Assembly: GCA_027482225.1 (NCBI GenBank)
Contig: JAIXWD010000023.1
Location: 1-64,000, forward strand
DNA length: 64,000 nucleotides
Source of the DNA: Bacteroidota bacterium
GTDB lineage: Bacteria; Bacteroidota; Bacteroidia; UKL13-3
Reading direction: 5' to 3'
Shown: in pieces, positions 38,703 through 46,957 of the stretch
How the letters are laid out: the number at the start of each line of letters is the position of its first letter
Position numbering within the stretch: the first letter of the stretch is position 1
Translations under genes and position numbers: made by a program
The notes under the pieces: model-generated
Told to the model about the DNA's origin: nothing
Databases searched by the model: none
The model's input: only the letters and a program-made list of their open reading frames with translations

Positions 38703-39869
38703 ATGACTACTGAAGGTATGACCGGTTTGGGATTTGGACACACAGAAAATCAAAAAATGGTGGCTCAAATGGCTAAAGATTTTGCAGAAAAACACATAAG
38801 GCCACATGTTATGGAATGGGATGAAGCACAGATTTTTCCTAAATCTACCATGCAAGAAATGGGCAAATTAGGTTTGTTGGGTGTTTTGGTTCCAGAAGAA
38901 TATGGAGGTGCAGGTTTGGGTTATTTTGAATACATAACGGCTATTCAAGAAATAGCAAAGGTTTGCAGTTCGGTTGGCTTATCTATGGCCGCTCACAACT
39001 CTTTGTGTACAGGGCATATTTTACAATTTGGTAATGAGGAGCAAAAGAAAAAATGGCTTCCAAAGTTAGCTGTTGGAGAATGGATTGGCGCTTGGGGGCT
39101 AACTGAAGCCAATACAGGAAGTGATGCGATGCGCATGCAATGCGTAGCTAATGAAGATGGAGACCATTATATTATTAATGGAACAAAAAATTGGATTACC
39201 CATGGTATTACTGGTGATGTGGCAGTTGTACTGGTTAGAACAGGAGATCTTTTAGATAGTAATGGAATTACTGCCATTGTTGTTGAACGAGGAACACCTG
39301 GGTTTAAAGGAGGTAAAAAAGAAAATAAATTGGGAATGCGTGCTAGCGAAACTGCGGAGTTAATATTTGAAGATTGTCGTGTGCCAAAAGCCAATGTTTT
39401 AGGTAAAGTAGGAGAGGGCTTTAAGCAAGCGATGAAAATACTTGATGGCGGACGCATTTCTATTGCTGCTTTAAGTTTAGGTATTGCTAAAGGAAGTTAC
39501 GAGGCCGCTTTAAAATATGCCAAAGAGCGTGAACAATTTGGTCAGCCAATAGCAAGCTTCCAAGCAATTTCATTTAAGTTGGCCGATATGGCCACCCGAA
39601 TTGAAGCAGCTGAATTGTTAACTTATCAAGCAGCTGATTTAAAAATGAAGCACAAGCCAATGACAACAGAGAGTGCTATGGCCAAGTATTATGCTAGTGA
39701 AGTATGCGTATATGCAGCTACAGAAGCAGTTCAAATTTTTGGAGGTTATGGTTATACTAAGGATTTTCCGGTAGAGAAATTTTACCGCGATTCTAAGCTT
39801 TGCACAATCGGTGAGGGAACCAGTGAAATTCAGAAATTGGTTATAGCCCGAAATATTCTTAGAGATTAA
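38703..39869 (+). CDS. Acyl-CoA dehydrogenase
   Basis: FAD enzyme of 388 residues that puts a 2,3 double bond into acyl-CoA. It has 'GAWGLTEANTGSDA' (FAD/substrate loop), 'GTKNWITHG', 'REQFGQPIASFQAISFKLADM' and the catalytic Glu371 in 'IGEGTSEIQ'. The position of the base is that of short-chain and butyryl-CoA dehydrogenases. A -7 box TATATTTG ends 20 nt before the start; the nearest TTTG lies 17 nt upstream of it, shorter than consensus. Confidence 0.92.
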   Translation: MTTEGMTGLGFGHTENQKMVAQMAKDFAEKHIRPHVMEWDEAQIFPKSTMQEMGKLGLLGVLVPEEYGGAGLGYFEYITAIQEIAKVCSSVGLSMAAHNSLCTGHILQFGNEEQKKKWLPKLAVGEWIGAWGLTEANTGSDAMRMQCVANEDGDHYIINGTKNWITHGITGDVAVVLVRTGDLLDSNGITAIVVERGTPGFKGGKKENKLGMRASETAELIFEDCRVPKANVLGKVGEGFKQAMKILDGGRISIAALSLGIAKGSYEAALKYAKEREQFGQPIASFQAISFKLADMATRIEAAELLTYQAADLKMKHKPMTTESAMAKYYASEVCVYAATEAVQIFGGYGYTKDFPVEKFYRDSKLCTIGEGTSEIQKLVIARNILRD

Positions 39870-39877
39870 TTTTATTA

Positions 39878-39908
39878 TTTGGTAAATTAATAAATCGAAC
39901 TACTTTTG
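39878..39908 (+). promoter_or_regulatory. rpsU promoter
   Basis: TTTG, 19-nt spacer, TACTTTTG: exact Bacteroidota consensus. It begins 9 nt after the acyl-CoA dehydrogenase stop, so rpsU has its own promoter. The 5' leader is about 45 nt. Confidence 0.85.
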
Positions 39909-39939
39909 CAGTCCTTTTATTATTAAAAGAGATTGAAAG

Positions 39940-39949
39940 GAAAGGAGGT
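39940..39949 (+). promoter_or_regulatory. Strong Shine-Dalgarno of rpsU
   Basis: GAAAGGAGGT, complementary over all ten bases to the 16S 3' end ACCUCCUUUC, placed 10 nt before the ATG. Other start regions I checked here have only A-rich sequence and no such element. Confidence 0.9.
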
Positions 39950-39959
39950 AATTTAGTAT

Positions 39960-40154
39960 ATGATATTTGTAAACGTTAAAGAAAACGAATCATTAGATAG
40001 AGCACTTAAGAAGTTCAAAAAGAAGTTCGAAAAGACTGGTGTTGTAAAGGAAATGCGCGAGCGTAAAGAATTTACTAAGCCATGTGTAAAAAATCGTTTC
40101 AAACGAATTAGAGCAGCTTATAAATTACACCTTCAACAAGAAGCGCAAGGTTAA
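39960..40154 (+). CDS. rpsU: Small ribosomal subunit protein bS21
   Basis: Basic protein of 64 residues, of usual length, with 'ESLDRALKKFKKKFEKTGVVKEMRERKEF' and 'KPCVKNRFKRIRAAYK' characteristic of bS21. It binds the 30S platform near the 3' end of 16S rRNA. In Bacteroidota bS21 with bS18 and bS6 hides the anti-Shine-Dalgarno, which is why most genes do without SD; rpsU itself keeps a strong SD, as seen here, giving feedback control. The gene is monocistronic with promoter and terminator. Confidence 0.97.
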   Translation: MIFVNVKENESLDRALKKFKKKFEKTGVVKEMRERKEFTKPCVKNRFKRIRAAYKLHLQQEAQG

Positions 40155-40171
40155 TTAATCTAGTAATTTAT

Positions 40172-40208
40172 AAAAAATCCCCCAATCGTTTTCGATTGGG
40201 GGATTTTT
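40172..40208 (+). terminator. Terminator of rpsU
   Basis: Perfect stem of about 16 bp (core ATCCCCCAATCG/CGATTGGGGGAT) with a TTTT loop, A run before and T run after, so bidirectional. It may also end the RluA-family gene from the other side. Confidence 0.9.
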
Positions 40209-40296
40209 ATTTTATTATTTAATAAGTTTTTCACTTCTGTTTTACAATGTCAATGTTTAAAAAGTTTATGGTTTTCAGGATTCGAATTGTCATAAA

Positions 40297-40941
40297 CTAA
40301 CGTGCTTGATAAGTTATTTTAATAGGAGCATTTGTTACTGGATGCTCAAATGATAGTTCAACAGCTGTAAGGGCGATGCTTTTATCATCTAATCGCTTGC
40401 TAGCACCATATTTTACATCGCCAATTATTGGACATTTAATTGCACCTAATTGGGCGCGTATTTGGTGTTTACGGCCAGTAAGTAATTTAATACGTAAAAT
40501 GCAGTTACTGTTATTAACGTATTTTACTTCAAAGCTCAGTGTAGCTTTTTCCGAATTAGGAATAGGTTTAATGTGTGCTTTTGTAATGTTTTTGATTTCA
40601 TCCCTTACTAAGAAATGAGTGAGGGTATCTATATTGTGTAATGGCTTTCCTTCTACTTTAGCCTCGTATATTTTATCAACTTTACGATTTTTAAATAACT
40701 CGTTCATACGTGTTAATGCCTTACTTGTTCTTGCAAATAAAACTATCCCACTCACAGGCATATCAAGTCGGTGTATTACACCTAAAAAAACATCACCAGG
40801 TTTATTGTATTTTTCTTTAATATATAACTTAACTTCATCCTCCAAACTTTTTGGTTTACCGGGTTCGGGCTGAACAGTTTGCCCTGGTTCTTTTACCACC
40901 GCAATTAGGTGGTTGTCTTCGAATAGTACTTGTAAACTCAT
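40297..40941 (-). CDS. RluA-family pseudouridine synthase
   Basis: Protein of 214 residues that isomerises uridine in rRNA or tRNA. The catalytic Asp60 lies in 'VIHRLDMPVSGIVLFARTSKA'; 'LLTGRKHQIRAQL' and 'PIIGDVKYGA' are the other family motifs. No S4 domain is present, which fits RluA/TruC-type short members; the target base is unknown. It follows panB by 28 nt and is probably cotranscribed. Confidence 0.9.
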   Translation of the reverse strand: MSLQVLFEDNHLIAVVKEPGQTVQPEPGKPKSLEDEVKLYIKEKYNKPGDVFLGVIHRLDMPVSGIVLFARTSKALTRMNELFKNRKVDKIYEAKVEGKPLHNIDTLTHFLVRDEIKNITKAHIKPIPNSEKATLSFEVKYVNNSNCILRIKLLTGRKHQIRAQLGAIKCPIIGDVKYGASKRLDDKSIALTAVELSFEHPVTNAPIKITYQAR

Positions 40942-40969
40942 TGCTTGTTGATGACTAAATTACGTTGAT

Positions 40970-41785
40970 TTAATATTGTTCTTTTTCATTGGGGAATTCA
41001 ACGCTTTTTACATCTGATATGTATAGCTCAACAGCACTCTTAATTTCGTCATACAGGTTTAGGTACCTGCGTAAAAACTTGGGTGAAAAATCTTTGTTAA
41101 TTCCAAGCATATCATGACAAACCAAAACTTGTCCGTCTACATGAGGTCCTGCGCCTATACCTATAATTGGTATTTTAACTGTTTCGGCAACTTGTTTAGC
41201 TAGTTTACTTGGTATTTTTTCTAAAACAATAGCAAAACATCCAGCGTCTTCAAGTAATTTAGCATCAGCAATAAGTTTATTGGCTTCTTCTTCTTCTTTA
41301 GCTCTTACTTCGTATGTGCCAAATTTATAAATGCTTTGTGGGGTTAAACCTAAATGTCCCATTACGGGTATTCCAGCAGTTAAAATTCTTTTAATTGAAT
41401 CAACCACATCCTCCCCGCCTTCAAGTTTTACAGCATGTGCTTCTGCTTCTTTCATAATTCGAATAGCAGAATTTAGTGCCTCTTTTGAGTTGCCTTGGTA
41501 TGAGCCAAAAGGTAAATCAACCACTACTAAACTTCGGTTAACAGCGCGAATAACTGCTGAAGCGTGAGAAATCATCTCGTCTAAAGTAATTGGTAGGGTA
41601 GTTTCGTGTCCATGCATTACATTACTGGCCGAATCACCAACAAGAAGTACATCTATTTTAGCATCATCAAAAATACGAGCCATACTGTAGTCGTATGCCG
41701 TTAACATTGATATTTTTTCACCCCTAAGTTTCATTTCTTGTAACACATGGGTGGTTACTTTTTTAATTTCTTTATAAGTACTCAT
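40970..41785 (-). CDS. panB: 3-methyl-2-oxobutanoate hydroxymethyltransferase
   Basis: Makes ketopantoate from 2-oxoisovalerate and methylene-tetrahydrofolate in pantothenate synthesis. It has 271 residues with '[19 protein letters not shown]', '[19 protein letters not shown]', 'VKLEGGEDV', '[11 protein letters not shown]' and the catalytic-loop '[15 protein letters not shown]' with its conserved Glu. TACCTTTG on the minus strand (41803-41810) is a likely -7 box. It is first in a two-gene unit with the pseudouridine synthase. Confidence 0.97.
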   Translation of the reverse strand: MSTYKEIKKVTTHVLQEMKLRGEKISMLTAYDYSMARIFDDAKIDVLLVGDSASNVMHGHETTLPITLDEMISHASAVIRAVNRSLVVVDLPFGSYQGNSKEALNSAIRIMKEAEAHAVKLEGGEDVVDSIKRILTAGIPVMGHLGLTPQSIYKFGTYEVRAKEEEEANKLIADAKLLEDAGCFAIVLEKIPSKLAKQVAETVKIPIIGIGAGPHVDGQVLVCHDMLGINKDFSPKFLRRYLNLYDEIKSAVELYISDVKSVEFPNEKEQY

Positions 41786-41920
41786 AATAAGTAATTAGTC
41801 ATCAAAGGTATGTATTAAATATTGATATAATTATCGAAACAATACAACCTAACTGCTAAATAATGTTACTTGAGCTATGAGTACCTCTATATTCATCAAA
41901 TAAATTATATTTGTGCCTCT

Positions 41921-42883
41921 ATGAAAAATCGGCTATTAACTTTTTTAACTGGTGTTTTATTACTTGCAGCATGCGATAATACACTTGATATTAACGCTCC
42001 TTATCGCGAAACTCCAGTGGTTTATGCTATTATTGATATGGGGCAAGACAGTCAGATTTTTCGTATACAGAAAACCTATCAAAATGATGTTAATAAAACA
42101 ACTGATGAAGTAGCCCAAATTGCTGATTCGTTGTACATGAAAAACATAACGGTTAAAGTGGTTAGTGGGAATAATCCGAATCTATTTAGAGAATTTAAGC
42201 GATTGGCACCTCGTAAAGAAGCTGGTTTTTTTAGCAATAAGGATTCTAGCTATTGGGGACAAAGAACAACAGGCTTTTTTACTCCTGGTACAAGCTACAC
42301 GTTACGTATTAAAAATAACGAAACAGATAAGGAATACATAGCCACAACAACCGCAACAGGTATGGCAAATATACGTTTTGGTAGTCCAATCAATTTTATT
42401 GAATCGCCAAATGGAACATTCTCTTATCAGGTTGAACAAATTGGTGATAATGTTTTTATTTTCGATTTAATTGTTAGGCTTAACTATTGGGAGATAAATA
42501 AACTAACCAACGACTCATCTTTTCGATATATAGATTATTACCTGAGGAGAGATGCTTTGTACACTTCAGTTTTGAACGGTAAGGCAACTATTGGTGTTTC
42601 TAAGCAAGGTTTGTTGGGTCATTTCACCAGTAATTTACCTGTAAATGCTGATGTTAATAGAAGGTTTAATTCAATAGAGTCTGTTGTAATCGGATCTAAT
42701 AAAGATTACAGCGACATGATACAAACAAATAAGCCTAGTGGAAGTATTATTCCTAAAGTATCTGATTACTCCAATATTTCAAATGGAATTGGTGTTTTTG
42801 CCTCAAGAACCATCACCAAACTTAAACAGTCGGTAACCGACCAGAGTATAGATTTGTTAAATACGCAAGTCTTAAATAGGTAA
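41921..42883 (+). CDS. Lipoprotein, DUF4249-like
   Basis: Protein of 320 residues from the ATG that begins 'MKNRLLTFLTGVLLLAACDN'; the longer frame adds 17 residues before the signal peptide. Lipobox LAAC gives an outer-membrane or surface lipoprotein. A beta-rich N-terminal half ('PVVYAIIDMGQDSQIFRIQKT', 'GTSYTLRIKNNETDKEY') resembles DUF4249, a family often found with TonB-dependent receptors; none is adjacent here. A TATATTTG -7 box ends 7 nt before the start. Confidence 0.6.
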   Translation: MKNRLLTFLTGVLLLAACDNTLDINAPYRETPVVYAIIDMGQDSQIFRIQKTYQNDVNKTTDEVAQIADSLYMKNITVKVVSGNNPNLFREFKRLAPRKEAGFFSNKDSSYWGQRTTGFFTPGTSYTLRIKNNETDKEYIATTTATGMANIRFGSPINFIESPNGTFSYQVEQIGDNVFIFDLIVRLNYWEINKLTNDSSFRYIDYYLRRDALYTSVLNGKATIGVSKQGLLGHFTSNLPVNADVNRRFNSIESVVIGSNKDYSDMIQTNKPSGSIIPKVSDYSNISNGIGVFASRTITKLKQSVTDQSIDLLNTQVLNR

Positions 42884-42899
42884 TAAATCGTCATATTTG

Positions 42900-42955
42900 C
42901 TGACAATTTTTAGGGTTTAATACCGTTCATTTCACTAAAAACTGACAATTTTTAG
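42900..42955 (+). repeat. Twin 14-bp upstream sites of dnaK
   Basis: CTGACAATTTTTAG occurs twice, at 42900-42913 and 42942-42955, same orientation, exactly 42 bp apart (four helical turns). Each copy is an imperfect dyad of an ideal CTGACAATTGTCAG. Position and spacing fit two binding sites for one activator. Confidence 0.7.
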
Positions 42956-42978
42956 CCTTATTACTGCCAAATTCCAAG

Positions 42979-42994
42979 TGGCACTACTATTGAA
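42979..42994 (+). promoter_or_regulatory. Sigma-54-like -24/-12 element of dnaK
   Basis: TGGCAC, five bases, TTGAA. The distance between the GG of the -24 box and the position of the -12 box is 12 bases, exactly right for sigma-54; the -12 GC is GA here. No TAnnTTTG box and no CIRCE element (TTAGCACTC-N9-GAGTGCTAA) is visible in this gap. Confidence 0.5.
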
Positions 42995-43018
42995 TAGTTG
43001 TGACAAACAACTTTTAAT

Positions 43019-44932
43019 ATGAGCAAAGTAATAGGTATAGATTTAGGAACCACGAACTCTTGTGTAGCCGTTATGGAAGGTAACGAGCCAGTGGTAATTG
43101 CCAATAGTGAAGGCCGCAGAACAACGCCCTCAATCGTGGCATTTTTAAAAGATGGTGAACGTAAAATTGGTGATCCTGCAAAGCGTCAGGCTGTTACCAA
43201 TCCCCAAAACACCATTTATTCCATCAAACGTTTCATGGGTAGTAACTTTGATGAAACAAAAAAAGAAACTTCACGTGTTCCTTATGCATTAGAAAAAGGT
43301 GATAACAATACGCCACGAGTTAACATTGATGGTCGTATGTATACACCTCAAGAAATTTCTGCAATGATTCTTCAAAAAATGAAGAAAACTGCCGAGGATT
43401 ATTTGGGTATGGAAGTTAAGGAAGCAGTTATAACTGTTCCTGCATATTTTAATGATGCGCAACGTCAGGCAACTAAAGAAGCAGGTGAAATTGCAGGTTT
43501 AAATGTAAGACGTATTATTAACGAACCAACCGCAGCAGCATTAGCTTACGGTTTAGATAAAACAGGTAAAAAAGATTTAAAAGTAGTAGTGTTTGATTGC
43601 GGTGGTGGAACACATGACGTTTCTGTATTAGAAATGTATGATGTAGATGGAACTGGCACTTTTGAAGTTAAATCAACTGATGGTGATACCCACTTAGGTG
43701 GTGATGATTTTGATCAAGTAATTATTGATTGGCTAGCTGATGAATTTAAAGCAGAAGAGGGTATAGATTTACGTACTGATGCAATGGCCTTACAACGTTT
43801 AAAAGAGTCTGCTGAAAAAGCTAAAATTGAATTATCAAGTTCTGCTCAAACAGAAATTAATTTACCATATGTTACTGCAACTGCAAGCGGCCCTAAACAT
43901 TTGGTTAAAACATTAACCCGTGCAAAATTTGAACAATTAGCAGACAGTTTAATAAAACGTACAATTGAACCATGCAAAACGGCATTAAAAAATGCAGGCA
44001 TGAGTACAAGCGAAATTGACGAAATTATTTTGGTTGGCGGTTCTACTCGTATTCCTGCCATTCAAGCAGCAGTTGAAAACTTCTTTGGTAAATCACCTTC
44101 TAAAGGTGTTAATCCTGATGAGGTTGTAGCTTTAGGAGCTGCAATACAAGGTGGAGTTTTAACAGGTGAGGTAAAAGATGTATTGTTACTTGATGTTACA
44201 CCACTTAGTTTAGGTATTGAAACAATGGGTGGTGTATTTACCAAGTTAATTGAGGCAAATACTACAATTCCAACCAAACGTAGTGAAACTTTTAGTACAG
44301 CTTGTGATAACCAACCAAGTGTGCAATTACATGTACTTCAAGGTGAACGTCCGATGGCAAAGGATAACCGTACAATTGGTATGTTTAATTTAGATGGTAT
44401 TCCGCCAGCACAACGTGGCGTGCCTCAAATTGAAGTAACTTTTGATATTGATGCCAACGGTATTATTCAAGTAAGTGCTAAAGACAAAGGAACTAACAAA
44501 GAGCAGAAAATTCGCATTGAAAGCAACAGCGGCTTAAGTAAAGAGGAGATTGAGAAAATGAAGCGAGAAGCAGAAGTAAATGCTGAAACTGATAGAAAAG
44601 CGAAAGAGGAAGCGGAAAAAGTAAATGGAGCAGATAGCTTAATATTCCAAACTGAAAAGCAGTTGAAAGAATATGGCGAAAAAATTCCTGCAGAGAAAAA
44701 AGAAGCAATTGAAAATGCGGTAGCTGAATTAAAGAAAGCGCATGAAGCTAAAGATTTAGCAGGCATTGATACGCAAATGGAAGCATTAAATGCTGCATGG
44801 GCTGCTGCTAGCGAAGATATGTATAAGGCTACACAAGGTGCTGAAAACAACGGAACAGCAGATGCTGGTGCTGAAGGTACAGGTGCTGGAGCTGAAAATG
44901 TACAAGATGTGGATTTTGAGGAAGTAAAGTAA
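43019..44932 (+). CDS. dnaK: Molecular chaperone DnaK (Hsp70)
   Basis: Hsp70 chaperone of 637 residues. The ATPase domain starts '[17 protein letters not shown]' and has '[16 protein letters not shown]' (phosphate 2 loop), '[13 protein letters not shown]'; the substrate-binding domain has '[23 protein letters not shown]' and a helical lid. The tail is Gly/Ala/Asn-rich and ends '[10 protein letters not shown]', like the classical EEVD-type acidic end. Length is normal. No grpE, dnaJ or hrcA is adjacent. It is monocistronic, with a terminator and an unusual promoter region. Confidence 0.98.
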   Translation: MSKVIGIDLGTTNSCVAVMEGNEPVVIANSEGRRTTPSIVAFLKDGERKIGDPAKRQAVTNPQNTIYSIKRFMGSNFDETKKETSRVPYALEKGDNNTPRVNIDGRMYTPQEISAMILQKMKKTAEDYLGMEVKEAVITVPAYFNDAQRQATKEAGEIAGLNVRRIINEPTAAALAYGLDKTGKKDLKVVVFDCGGGTHDVSVLEMYDVDGTGTFEVKSTDGDTHLGGDDFDQVIIDWLADEFKAEEGIDLRTDAMALQRLKESAEKAKIELSSSAQTEINLPYVTATASGPKHLVKTLTRAKFEQLADSLIKRTIEPCKTALKNAGMSTSEIDEIILVGGSTRIPAIQAAVENFFGKSPSKGVNPDEVVALGAAIQGGVLTGEVKDVLLLDVTPLSLGIETMGGVFTKLIEANTTIPTKRSETFSTACDNQPSVQLHVLQGERPMAKDNRTIGMFNLDGIPPAQRGVPQIEVTFDIDANGIIQVSAKDKGTNKEQKIRIESNSGLSKEEIEKMKREAEVNAETDRKAKEEAEKVNGADSLIFQTEKQLKEYGEKIPAEKKEAIENAVAELKKAHEAKDLAGIDTQMEALNAAWAAASEDMYKATQGAENNGTADAGAEGTGAGAENVQDVDFEEVK

Positions 44933-44955
44933 GTTTCTTATAAATCTGTAAAACT

Positions 44956-44994
44956 AAAAGCGGGCTATCCTTTGGATAGCCCGCTTTTTTGTTT
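44956..44994 (+). terminator. Terminator of dnaK
   Basis: Perfect 15-bp stem AAAAGCGGGCTATCC/GGATAGCCCGCTTTT with TTT loop and a T run, 24 nt past the dnaK stop. Could also serve the convergent cluster. Confidence 0.9.
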
Positions 44995-45031
44995 GATAAC
45001 TATAATTGTTTTTTAATTATGAAAATGGCAT

Positions 45032-45499
45032 TTATTTTTCATCACAACCACAATAACCTCCTACCGTAAGATTAGTAAAAGTTAGTTTTATTTTATTAGT
45101 AGTGGAGTCGTAAATACCTATCAAGCTGAATACATTATCATAATTGCTAATGAGGTCATTTCCTCTTAAATTTCCACTATTATCCAATGTGAAATTTGAG
45201 TTGTTCTCAATTTGCTGACTAGAGTTTTTATCAAGGTTTATTGGACCAATAATAAAAATACCCGCTTTGTGTGTTGGGGAAATTGCTGTTTCAAATTCAT
45301 ATGATTCCCACACATTACCCGTGCTGAAATATTTAGTGCATTGAAAAGATCTTTTTCCGGTGATAGGATGATTGGGGCTATATTGTGTAATAGCATTTCC
45401 GAAATTATCTGAATACAACGCTTCTTCCTTATTGCAACTATAAAAAATTAAGGAGCAAGTTAAAATTGATAATGCTTTTGTTAAGTAATTTGTTTTCAT
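45032..45499 (-). CDS. Lipoprotein of unknown function
   Basis: Protein of 155 residues with lipobox FYSC (Cys22). The mature part is Asn/Ser-rich with three more cysteines, one in 'FQCTKYF' and two in the C-terminal 'GGYCGCDEK'. I recognise no family. It is the last gene of the accC - M48 - lipoprotein - barrel - lipoprotein run, 10 nt behind its neighbour. Confidence 0.65.
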   Translation of the reverse strand: MKTNYLTKALSILTCSLIFYSCNKEEALYSDNFGNAITQYSPNHPITGKRSFQCTKYFSTGNVWESYEFETAISPTHKAGIFIIGPINLDKNSSQQIENNSNFTLDNSGNLRGNDLISNYDNVFSLIGIYDSTTNKIKLTFTNLTVGGYCGCDEK

Positions 45500-45509
45500 A
45501 ATACACTGC

Positions 45510-46238
45510 TTAAAATAACATTAACCCAAGTTGAATATTTCCTGAAATTCCAAAACTTCTGGATTGTTGATCTTGAATTGGGTTTTCTGCATTGAAAAAA
45601 TTCATAGAGACTAAATTTGAGCCATAGTTTTTTAAAACACCTGATGCAACATGTTGAGGAAGACCTTCTATTAAGTTTCCATAACTAACATAATTAAATG
45701 TGAACTGCCCACCAATAAAAAGCCACTTATTAATCGGTTTTTGATAGCCAAGTCCAAAACCGAATTTAGCTAAGCTGATTCCGCTTATTTGGTAGGTAAC
45801 ATTTTGTGTACCTTCAGCAATAAAAAGTTTTTCGGAATAGGATCCTTTATCTATGTTTAAATTTCCGTTAGCATAATTTGCACATAAGAATAAACCATAA
45901 GGCGCAGGTTTTTCTCGGGATAAATATTTTCTAAATTCAACATGAATTCCCTTGTAAGTTGTTTGTGCCTTACTACTCATTAATATAGATGACCCAACTG
46001 TTTCCATTTGATTGTATGATTGTATGACATCGGTATTAATTGCATCATAACCCAATGTAATCGTCATTTTTCTGTTGAAGGCAATCTCTGCACCATAACT
46101 ATTTAAAAAACCGTTAAGGCCATTTATTACAGTGCTTTTTAAAAGCACCCGTTTGCCTGCAAATCCAGTATTTTGAGCATTTAAAGAATAGGTAAGGCTA
46201 CAACCTAAAGTGAGCATAATAAAAAGTATTTGTCTCAT
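45510..46238 (-). CDS. Outer-membrane beta-barrel-like protein
   Basis: Protein of 242 residues with a signal peptide ending 'YSLNAQ'. The pattern of short beta strands ('MTITLGYDAINTD', 'FGFGLGYQKPINKWLFIGGQFTFNYVSYG', ending 'GNIQLGLMLF' with a terminal Phe) is that of a small outer-membrane barrel; a C-terminal Phe is the usual BAM signal. No known family is recognised. Its start overlaps the upstream lipoprotein gene by 4 nt, so translation is coupled. Confidence 0.65.
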   Translation of the reverse strand: MRQILFIMLTLGCSLTYSLNAQNTGFAGKRVLLKSTVINGLNGFLNSYGAEIAFNRKMTITLGYDAINTDVIQSYNQMETVGSSILMSSKAQTTYKGIHVEFRKYLSREKPAPYGLFLCANYANGNLNIDKGSYSEKLFIAEGTQNVTYQISGISLAKFGFGLGYQKPINKWLFIGGQFTFNYVSYGNLIEGLPQHVASGVLKNYGSNLVSMNFFNAENPIQDQQSRSFGISGNIQLGLMLF

Positions 46239-46957
46239 GGATTCAAGTTTTTGTTTAGTAAATAAAATGTATCGTATAAGGTTAACATAAGATGTTCCGG
46301 TTTCATATCAGAATCAAACACCCTGATATCTCTGTATATGATTTTACCTGTAACGATATTAACGATGTAGTGATACTGTAAATATCCATTTTTAGGCAAA
46401 TATTTTATGTATTCAATATTCTTTGTTAAATCGTTGTTTCGGCTTTTTAAATCAATTGCAATTACGCCAATTAGGCCTACTAACTCTGATTTAATAACTG
46501 GTGCTAAAAACGAATAATCATATCCAATATTTGGTTCAATAGTAAAGAGCTGTTGCACAAGTTTACTATCGTCTTTTCTGGATATTTGATTGAATATATT
46601 TTGTTGTATTTCGTTAGCGTTTATAATTCTTTGTGATAAGTTGTTCAGTCCAGAAATACTGTCATTAATCGAGTTAAGAGATTGAAGATCATTTCTAATC
46701 TTAAACTTGTTTGTTAACTTATTAATGGTTTTACGCATCTCATTTTCTGAAGATATTACAAGGGAGTAGTCTTCTTTTTTATATCCTTCGATCCTGAAAA
46801 TTGAAACTTGTGGTCGTAAATAATATACTGCATTTAACTTGTTAGTTTGAGTAATTAAGGATTCTGATTTCTGAATAGAACTATTAATTTGGTATGTACA
46901 TCCATTTACCAAGAGTAAAAGGACGATATAAAATGGTATTAATCTATTTGTTTTCAT
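46235..46957 (-). CDS. Lipoprotein of unknown function
   Basis: Protein of 240 residues from the ATG giving 'MKTNRLIPFYIVLLLLVNGC'; a TTG three codons earlier is the alternative. The lipobox is LVNGC. The mature part has a helical Asn/Ser/Ile-rich middle and an end with 'QYHYIVNIVTGKIIYRDIRVFD'. No family recognised. It overlaps both neighbours (14 nt with the M48 protease, 4 nt with the barrel gene), so the three are tightly coupled. Confidence 0.65.
   Translation of the reverse strand: MKTNRLIPFYIVLLLLVNGCTYQINSSIQKSESLITQTNKLNAVYYLRPQVSIFRIEGYKKEDYSLVISSENEMRKTINKLTNKFKIRNDLQSLNSINDSISGLNNLSQRIINANEIQQNIFNQISRKDDSKLVQQLFTIEPNIGYDYSFLAPVIKSELVGLIGVIAIDLKSRNNDLTKNIEYIKYLPKNGYLQYHYIVNIVTGKIIYRDIRVFDSDMKPEHLMLTLYDTFYLLNKNLNP

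Noticed and set aside
42884-43018. CIRCE/HrcA operator in front of dnaK
   Set aside because: Searched for TTAGCACTC and GAGTGCTAA halves; none is present.
44467-44850. 127-codon minus-strand frame
   Set aside because: Antisense of the charged DnaK lid region, same effect as above.
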